Shown in pieces: positions 27,167 through 31,764 of a stretch of DNA of 31,764 bases. The notes under the pieces are model-generated. The model did no database searches. It saw only the letters and a program-made list of their open reading frames with translations, and was not told the DNA's origin. Both the position numbers and the translations under genes were made by a program. Source of the stretch: an uncultured Parabacteroides sp. (GTDB taxonomy: Bacteria > Bacteroidota > Bacteroidia > Bacteroidales > Tannerellaceae); the NCBI RefSeq assembly GCF_902493135.1, contig NZ_CABUOD010000046.1, positions 1 through 31,764 on the forward strand, in the 5' to 3' direction. Numbering within the stretch: position 1 is the first letter of the stretch; each line of letters begins with the position of its first letter.

Positions 27167-27261
27167 ATCAGTTCCCTCCACTCCTCATCAGTCAACTGTT
27201 GCAGCGGACCGAAAACGGGATGATTATTAATCGTTACTATTAACCGGCGACCTTCAGACAT
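27163..27261 (-). CDS. Possible 32-residue leader peptide overlapping HTCS start
   Basis: An ATG at 27261 opens a 32-codon frame (MSEGRRLIVTINNHPVF, ending TDEEWRELI) with GGAAAAG just upstream. Its TGA overlaps the HTCS ATG in an ATGA tetranucleotide, and the HTCS ribosome-binding site lies within its last codons. The predicted transcription start (about 27275) falls just upstream, so it would be the first frame on the mRNA. An in-frame TTG at 27369 gives a longer version, but that start lies upstream of the promoter and is rejected. No homology is recognised. Confidence 0.4.
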   Translation of the reverse strand: MSEGRRLIVTINNHPVFGPLQQLTDEEWRELI

Positions 27262-27280
27262 ATCTTTTCCTTCAATCTTA

Positions 27281-27312
27281 CAAAGATAGAGGGCTTTTGC
27301 CGATCCGACAAA
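27281..27312 (-). promoter_or_regulatory. Consensus Bacteroidetes promoter for HTCS
   Basis: On the minus strand: TTTG (27309-27312), exactly 20 bp, then TATCTTTG (27281-27288), a full match to TTTG-N20-TAnnTTTG. It lies about 115 bp upstream of the HTCS ATG and 20 bp upstream of the small leader ORF. A consensus promoter suits constitutive expression of a sensor. Confidence 0.75.
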
Positions 27313-27544
27313 AGATCCACCCGGAATTTTCTTCCTTACGCCTTTACCCTTATTGTCATATTCCCCCAAAAGCCGTTAGTCCAAATCGAAACTACTACCG
27401 CATCTATTTCGGTTTTCTACCCCATATAATCCGAATTACATGCAAGGGTAATATTTTTTAACAAACAAGCAATTTAAGTAAACATCTATCAATGAAGAGA
27501 TTTATTCGATATTGCCATTTCAGAAGGGTTATTGTCATTTTTCA

Positions 27545-27574
27545 TTGATATTCAAAAGATATTGCATTACTTTG
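27545..27574 (+). promoter_or_regulatory. Candidate promoter for TPR protein gene
   Basis: TTG (27545-27547), 19 bp, then TTACTTTG (27567-27574), one mismatch from TAnnTTTG. It lies about 40 bp before the ATG at 27613. The HTCS promoter points the other way about 230 bp to the left. Confidence 0.5.
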
Positions 27575-27612
27575 CATATCTTTATAGCGGAGAATAATAT
27601 TACGACAGTTTT

Positions 27613-29304
27613 ATGCCTATGAAAAATATACTCTTGTTCATCTTCTTATTCCTTTTCCTTCTCTCTTGCAGAGAAAATCAGGCAGTCTCGGAACAGATGG
27701 ATCGGGCGGAAACGCTGTTGACATCAAATCCGGATAGCGCATACGCCATATTGGAGAATATCGAACTGCCGGACAAACTGAACGAACGGCAGTTCGCCCG
27801 TTGGTGCATGCTGTTTTGCCGAGCGGCGGATAAGCTGTATAAGGATATGCTTTACACCGAACAACTCAACCGTGCCTTAGACTGGTATAAAAGCCACGGG
27901 ACGGCAGAGCAACAAGCTTGGATCGGCCTCTACTTAGGACGTTCGTATGTGGAAGACAAACTTTTCATCCCGGCAACAAAGGTATATTCGGAAGCGTTGG
28001 ATTTGGCAAAAGAGAAACATTCATATAATGTGGCAGGATATATTTGCAGCTATATGGCAGACTTGTACACTTACACCGGGCAGCGTTCCGAAGAACGGCG
28101 GAAATATGAAGAAGCTACCGAGTACTTCAAAAAAGCAAATAATATGAGAAGTTATGCGTTCGCTCTGCGCGATATCGGCATAACGTGGGTATTCGACGAT
28201 TCTTTGTTTCTTGCACTTGACCTGATGCTGCAAGCGGATTCGATCGTTACAAGGATGAATGATTCCATAGGAATAGCATCAATTGCAAACGGATTAGGAA
28301 ATATTTATGACCACTTGGATCAAATAGACAAGGCAAAGTCCTGTTTTTTCAGGAGTCTGGCTTATGACACGATAGATAATGCTCCTACTTATCTCTCTTT
28401 AAGTACACTGTTTTATAATTATGACCGGTTAGATTCCGCTCGTTATTACGCAAAAATGGCAAATCGTCCGACCTATAATCCATACACACTATCCGACCAT
28501 TTATACCTAAGCTACCTGATCGAAAAAGAAGCAGACAATATCTCGGAAGCATTCCAGTATCTTGAACAATGTTACGAGGCAAAAGATAGTTTGTATGACC
28601 AACAGAAGCAGGTCGATATCATCGATGCTGAAAAACGGCATAATTCACTGACTGTCATTCGACAAAATCAAAAGTTATACTCCATCATCCGCTCATTAAT
28701 CGGATTTATCTTTATAGCCGGCTTAACCGGTGTTTCGTTTTATCTGTATAAAGACCGGAAAAGATTAGACAAAATCAACAAGCAACAGTTACTGCTGGAC
28801 GAAAAAGAGCTATTATTGTCCAAACTGGAAAATGAAATCAAGCAAAAAGAGATATCTACAACCAGAACAGATAGAGAAGAATACATACAAATCCGCAAAA
28901 AGTTGTTCCAAACCCAAAAAGAAGTTTTTTTGCTGAAATATGAGAAATTACAACATTCAACCCATTTCTTGAAACTGAAAGAGCACTTGAACAGCAAAGA
29001 AAAATATGGACAAATGCTTTCCGAACAAGACTGGGAGAACTTGAAAGAACAAATTGACTCTATATGTCCGAACTGGCAGGCTGCCGTACAAGAGTGTGCA
29101 CTCCTAAAAAAAGCCGAAATAGAAACCTGCTGTCTTAGCTTCCTGAATATCAGTATAAAATCGGAAGCCATACTTTTAGGGATCAATCCCGATTCAGCCA
29201 ATAAGCGCAGGCTCAGAACTCGCCAAGCATTAAAACTGACCAATTCAAAAACGGGTATTTGTGAGTTTATTATCCAAAAAATATCGGAGAATACAGCGGT
29301 TTAG
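27613..29304 (+). CDS. Membrane-anchored TPR protein with possible C-terminal DNA-binding region
   Basis: About 563 residues. The N-terminus has a signal sequence with a lipobox-like LLSC (Cys19), then TPR-like helical repeats over about residues 25-340 (pairs such as AGYICSYMADLYTYTGQ and IASIANGLGNIYDHLDQ). A membrane helix lies near residues 355-378 (SLIGFIFIAGLTGVSFYLY), followed by a charged coiled coil (LLLDEKELLLSKLENEIKQK). The last 70 residues (AEIETCCLSFLNISIKSEAILLGINPDS, then RRLRTRQAL) resemble the HTH-like tail of Bacteroidales TPR regulators. Inference: a periplasmic sensor domain linked through the membrane to a cytoplasmic regulatory domain. ATG codons at 27613 and 27619 are both possible. 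It is followed, after 150 bp with its own promoter, by the cassette it may regulate. Confidence 0.72.
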   Translation: MPMKNILLFIFLFLFLLSCRENQAVSEQMDRAETLLTSNPDSAYAILENIELPDKLNERQFARWCMLFCRAADKLYKDMLYTEQLNRALDWYKSHGTAEQQAWIGLYLGRSYVEDKLFIPATKVYSEALDLAKEKHSYNVAGYICSYMADLYTYTGQRSEERRKYEEATEYFKKANNMRSYAFALRDIGITWVFDDSLFLALDLMLQADSIVTRMNDSIGIASIANGLGNIYDHLDQIDKAKSCFFRSLAYDTIDNAPTYLSLSTLFYNYDRLDSARYYAKMANRPTYNPYTLSDHLYLSYLIEKEADNISEAFQYLEQCYEAKDSLYDQQKQVDIIDAEKRHNSLTVIRQNQKLYSIIRSLIGFIFIAGLTGVSFYLYKDRKRLDKINKQQLLLDEKELLLSKLENEIKQKEISTTRTDREEYIQIRKKLFQTQKEVFLLKYEKLQHSTHFLKLKEHLNSKEKYGQMLSEQDWENLKEQIDSICPNWQAAVQECALLKKAEIETCCLSFLNISIKSEAILLGINPDSANKRRLRTRQALKLTNSKTGICEFIIQKISENTAV

Positions 29305-29399
29305 CCTTCATGTTCTTATTCTATATTTTATTGATAAATAATACATTACAAATAATGTCCATATAAATCGGTCCTTATCCATATCTCTTCTGACCATTT

Positions 29400-29431
29400 T
29401 TTGCCTTTTCCAAAACAAACCTGCACCTTTG
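29400..29431 (+). promoter_or_regulatory. Promoter of the DUF3244 cassette
   Basis: TTTG (29400-29403), exactly 20 bp, then CACCTTTG (29424-29431), one mismatch from TAnnTTTG. The start codon at 29456 gives a leader of about 20 nt. Confidence 0.65.
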
Positions 29432-29455
29432 TCGAAAATTCAAAAACAAAAAGAG

Positions 29456-29809
29456 ATGGATACAATTAAGAAATTGGGGAGTCTGATGTTGATTTTGACA
29501 ATTTCACTTCCTTGCTTTGCAAAAAAGAAAGTTGAATTCAAAGGGAATTTTAACAAACGGGTTAAAACATCCACTTCCGAACTCCCCATCCGCGGATGGC
29601 TTGAAGACAACAACAAAGACTTGTTGTTGGAGTTCTCCTATAATTTAGGAACAGTTCAAGTGACTGTGACAAATTCAATGGGAGAAGTAGTGTATAACCA
29701 ATCTGTAGTGACGAAACCTTCGGTTGGCATTTCTTTGGATGAGGAAATAGAGGAAGGTTCTACAGTCTCTATTACAGACGGGAAAAATTTAGTTTATGGT
29801 GAAATCTAA
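29456..29809 (+). CDS. DUF3244-family small exported protein
   Basis: A 117-residue protein starting MDTIKKLGSL, with a signal peptide ending near SLPCFA. AAAGAG lies directly upstream of this ATG; the in-frame TTG at 29429 falls inside the promoter and is rejected. The mature part is one small beta-sandwich: LLLEFSYNLGTVQVTVTNSMGEVVYNQSV, then SLDEEIEEGSTVSITDG, ending LVYGEI. This fits DUF3244, a family of small secreted Bacteroidales proteins of unknown role. It is first in a three-gene unit, 18 bp before the lipoprotein gene. Confidence 0.75.
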   Translation: MDTIKKLGSLMLILTISLPCFAKKKVEFKGNFNKRVKTSTSELPIRGWLEDNNKDLLLEFSYNLGTVQVTVTNSMGEVVYNQSVVTKPSVGISLDEEIEEGSTVSITDGKNLVYGEI

Positions 29810-29827
29810 TTTAACATCAATATTACA

Positions 29828-30874
29828 ATGAAGAAAATTTTATTTAGTGCAGCAGTCTGTTCGTTATTTATGATCTCATGTAACAATGAGATGGAAAGTG
29901 ATCTTTCTAATGTAGAAGGCAAGATAACAACAAAAGCATTTGTAGATGATGCGGACTTTCAAATCGTGAATTATAATGGAGAAGATTGTTTTCAATTCAA
30001 AAATGATTCCGTATATAACGAGACAATTTCCAAATTGGCAGAAATGTCAAATGAAGAAATAGAAGCTTTTTTCTCCGGATTTAATTTTATCAGCCAACAA
30101 AAATTGATGGAAGAGGCAGATAAAGAACAAGAAGCAATTGTCGACGCATACGAAAAAGATCCAAGTCAGCCTTGGCCTTATCAGCAAATAGCAGAGTTTA
30201 AACAGAAATATAATGATGTATTCATATTTAACCCCTACGACTCTACAGACTTTATTGCCAATTATAAAGTAAAAAATACCATCTATCGAAAATTAGCAAA
30301 TAAAAAAGGTCTATTTCTAGTTGGAGATAGTGTTGCAAAATGTCCTATGTATACATTAGAAGAATTCTTTGGCTCACCAATAGTGACGTACAAAGAAAAT
30401 ACAGCAACAACCGAAGCAAACAGTACAAATGAAGCAGAAAGCAAATATCAAATATCTGGAGGTGATTATGTAAAAATAAGAGCTCAATGGCATTTTTTAC
30501 CAACATCAATTTCAGGTACAAATTATATCTACAACGAAATTGATTATCTCAGTCAAAAGAAAAAAGTTTTGTGGAAAAAACACCATGCTACAATTATACT
30601 CACTTATGAAATAAAAAACTCAAGTAGTCCTTTTGAAGCTTATTATAACGTTGGATTTAAAATTCAAACAGGAGGTCGTCTTGATACAGAAGTTTATGAT
30701 AAAAGAAACGATATGAGAGTTGGACGTTTCACAGAACTTGCGAAACCTTCAGCATCAGTAGCAGTTGGACCTTTTACAAGGTTTTTATTTGATGGAAAAA
30801 TGTCAATCTGGTCAAATGAAATTCCCGAAGAAAATAAAGGCACATCAAAATTAAGTTATAATAAAAATTGGTAA
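29828..30874 (+). CDS. Lipoprotein of unknown function (possibly DUF4848-like)
   Basis: A 348-residue lipoprotein with lipobox FMISC (Cys18). The N-terminal third is acidic and helical (SKLAEMSNEEIEAFFSG, KLMEEADKEQEAIVDAYEKD). The C-terminal half is rich in beta-strand patterns (YVKIRAQWHFLPTSISG, ATIILTYEIKN, EAYYNVGFKIQTGG). A DUF4848-type assignment is from memory of similar neighbours of DUF3244 genes and is uncertain. The DNA is visibly AT-richer than that of the following gene. The spacing (18 bp before, 7 bp after) implies one transcript with its neighbours. No enzyme motif is seen. Confidence 0.7.
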   Translation: MKKILFSAAVCSLFMISCNNEMESDLSNVEGKITTKAFVDDADFQIVNYNGEDCFQFKNDSVYNETISKLAEMSNEEIEAFFSGFNFISQQKLMEEADKEQEAIVDAYEKDPSQPWPYQQIAEFKQKYNDVFIFNPYDSTDFIANYKVKNTIYRKLANKKGLFLVGDSVAKCPMYTLEEFFGSPIVTYKENTATTEANSTNEAESKYQISGGDYVKIRAQWHFLPTSISGTNYIYNEIDYLSQKKKVLWKKHHATIILTYEIKNSSSPFEAYYNVGFKIQTGGRLDTEVYDKRNDMRVGRFTELAKPSASVAVGPFTRFLFDGKMSIWSNEIPEENKGTSKLSYNKNW

Positions 30875-30881
30875 ATATGTC

Positions 30882-31505
30882 ATGAAAAAGATTTTATTTT
30901 TATTTTTACTTGTTTCAACCACCGTGTTCGCTCAAACCGAGCACGGTTTGTTGATCGGTGGCGGTGTCGGTTTCCCGATGCAGGACAGTCGTAAATCAGA
31001 TTGGAACACATCCAATCTTGGTTATAACCATGATTTGAAAGGCAATGGCATGGTCGGATACCGCGTCCGTTTCCTGCCTGAACATAAATCTTTTTTTGAC
31101 TTGGATGCTACGATCGGATTCCAAGGAATGAGCACATACCAATATTCTCCTTTCTTTGAAGGAGACGGGGATGGAAATTATGGTACAAGTGAAAACGGTA
31201 AAAGCTTCAATGAATTTATCATGCCGATCCCCATTGCCGCCAGTTGGAATTATCGCCTCACCGACAAATTCCATTTCGGATTAAGTGCAGTTCCGACATT
31301 GTATGTACAACCGCAAACCGTATTCGACCTTTCCGTAATGGCCAAAGTCGGCTACCGGTTGAGCAAACATTGCGAATTAGGACTGTCCTATCAATATGGT
31401 TGCCTGAACACGCTGAAGCACTTCAACGACGGTCCGGCACTCGGACGCCGGGGGCATTTGTCCGATTTGATGTTATCGGTGTACATTCCGTTTGTTACCA
31501 AATAA
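30882..31505 (+). CDS. Small outer-membrane beta-barrel protein
   Basis: A 207-residue protein with a signal peptide ending at VFAQ. The mature part alternates aromatic and glycine residues in strands typical of small outer-membrane barrels (LLIGGGVGFPMQDS, MVGYRVRFLPE, FFDLDATIGFQGMSTYQY, MAKVGYRLSKHCELGLSYQYG) and ends in a strand reading LMLSVYIPFVTK. It is the last gene of the DUF3244 cassette. It probably sits in the outer membrane with the lipoprotein; transport or structural roles cannot be separated from sequence alone. Confidence 0.75.
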   Translation: MKKILFLFLLVSTTVFAQTEHGLLIGGGVGFPMQDSRKSDWNTSNLGYNHDLKGNGMVGYRVRFLPEHKSFFDLDATIGFQGMSTYQYSPFFEGDGDGNYGTSENGKSFNEFIMPIPIAASWNYRLTDKFHFGLSAVPTLYVQPQTVFDLSVMAKVGYRLSKHCELGLSYQYGCLNTLKHFNDGPALGRRGHLSDLMLSVYIPFVTK

Positions 31506-31541
31506 AAGACAACAATAATCCGCCCTTTTTCCCACATCGGC

Positions 31542-31595
31542 AGAAAAAGCCCTCCTTTCCGTTTCGTCTTTTTGAAACGGGAAAAGGCTTTTTCT
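31542..31595 (+). terminator. Strong hairpin terminator after the cassette
   Basis: AGAAAAAGCC (31542-31551) pairs with GGCTTTTTCT (31586-31595), and inside it TTTCCGTTTC pairs with GAAACGGGAAA. The A run before and T run within the 3' arm make it a probable bidirectional terminator, 36 bp after the barrel gene's stop. Confidence 0.75.
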
Positions 31596-31654
31596 CCGGC
31601 ACCCACCAGAAACGTTTGCCTGTTTGCCTCCGGATCGTCCGGGAAAACCACTGC

Positions 31655-31747
31655 ATGCCTATGAAATTTGGAAGGGTCTTGTTCACTTTTGCTGTATGGT
31701 TACTTTTTGTGTATTTAATTAATAAAAGAGCACAGCTTAAAAAATAA
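31655..31747 (+). CDS. Possible 30-residue single-pass membrane peptide
   Basis: ATG at 31655 (or 31661) opens a short frame reading MPMKFGRVLFTFAVWLLFVY, then LINKRAQLKK. It has one hydrophobic segment flanked by basic residues, the layout of a small inner-membrane protein. It lies beyond the terminator, has no clear ribosome-binding site or promoter, and may be chance. Confidence 0.25.
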   Translation: MPMKFGRVLFTFAVWLLFVYLINKRAQLKK

Positions 31748-31764
31748 AAGTCTATATTATAAGT

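Noticed and set aside
27163..27369. 68-codon version of the small ORF upstream of HTCS
   Set aside because: It would start at a TTG lying upstream of the consensus promoter at 27281-27312; only the 32-codon version is kept.
1..31764. tRNA, rRNA or riboswitch
   Set aside because: No cloverleaf, conserved rRNA segment or known riboswitch core was recognised by eye; a covariance-model search was not possible here.

Overview
The window looks like chromosomal DNA of a gut-type Bacteroidales, Bacteroides or Parabacteroides. Reasons: a SusC/SusD pair, a hybrid two-component regulator, Mfa/FimA-type lipoprotein fimbrillins, a DUF3244 protein, and promoters of the Bacteroidetes form (TTTG, about 20 bp, TAnnTTTG). 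The species cannot be fixed from the sequence.

Layout. (1) 1-1051 has no credible gene. It holds two diverged, oppositely oriented copies of a roughly 150-bp block rich in GTGATA/TATCAC, two ACCCGGGT palindromes between them, and the terminator of the operon that follows. (2) 1052-13311, minus strand: a six-gene fimbrial operon, in transcription order DUF3575 protein, DUF3868/OmpA-like protein, Mfa1-type fimbrillin, FimB/Mfa2-type anchor, FimA-like lipoprotein fimbrillin, and a 1923-residue surface protein with a Por-secretion-like C-terminus. (3) 13493-14920: a 388-bp segment bounded by perfect 18-bp inverted repeats, next to a tyrosine recombinase whose last codons lie inside one repeat. 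This is very probably a DNA switch controlling the fimbriae. (4) 15045-27166, minus strand: a small polysaccharide utilisation locus with SusC, SusD, a heparinase II/III-like lyase and a GH88 unsaturated glucuronyl hydrolase, preceded by a hybrid two-component sensor that is split by a one-base frameshift. (5) 27613-31505, plus strand: a membrane-anchored TPR protein with a possible C-terminal DNA-binding region, then a three-gene cassette (DUF3244 protein, lipoprotein, outer-membrane beta-barrel) and a strong terminator.

How it works together. The fimbrial operon appears to depend on the orientation of the 388-bp segment, because no good promoter is seen between the left repeat and the first gene. 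The segment carries one exact -7 element and one directional hairpin terminator, both reading rightward in this assembly, so either a promoter switch or a terminator switch is possible. The PUL encodes uptake (SusC/D), chain cleavage by beta-elimination (lyase) and removal of the unsaturated uronic acid (GH88), which points to a uronic-acid-containing glycan such as a glycosaminoglycan. The regulator has a near-consensus promoter and a 32-codon leader ORF whose stop overlaps its start. The PUL promoter has two TTTGTATA direct repeats that are candidate regulator sites.

Most notable: the invertible segment; the recombinase's Cys in place of the usual first catalytic Arg; the mosaic base composition of the giant fimbrial protein; and the regulator frameshift.
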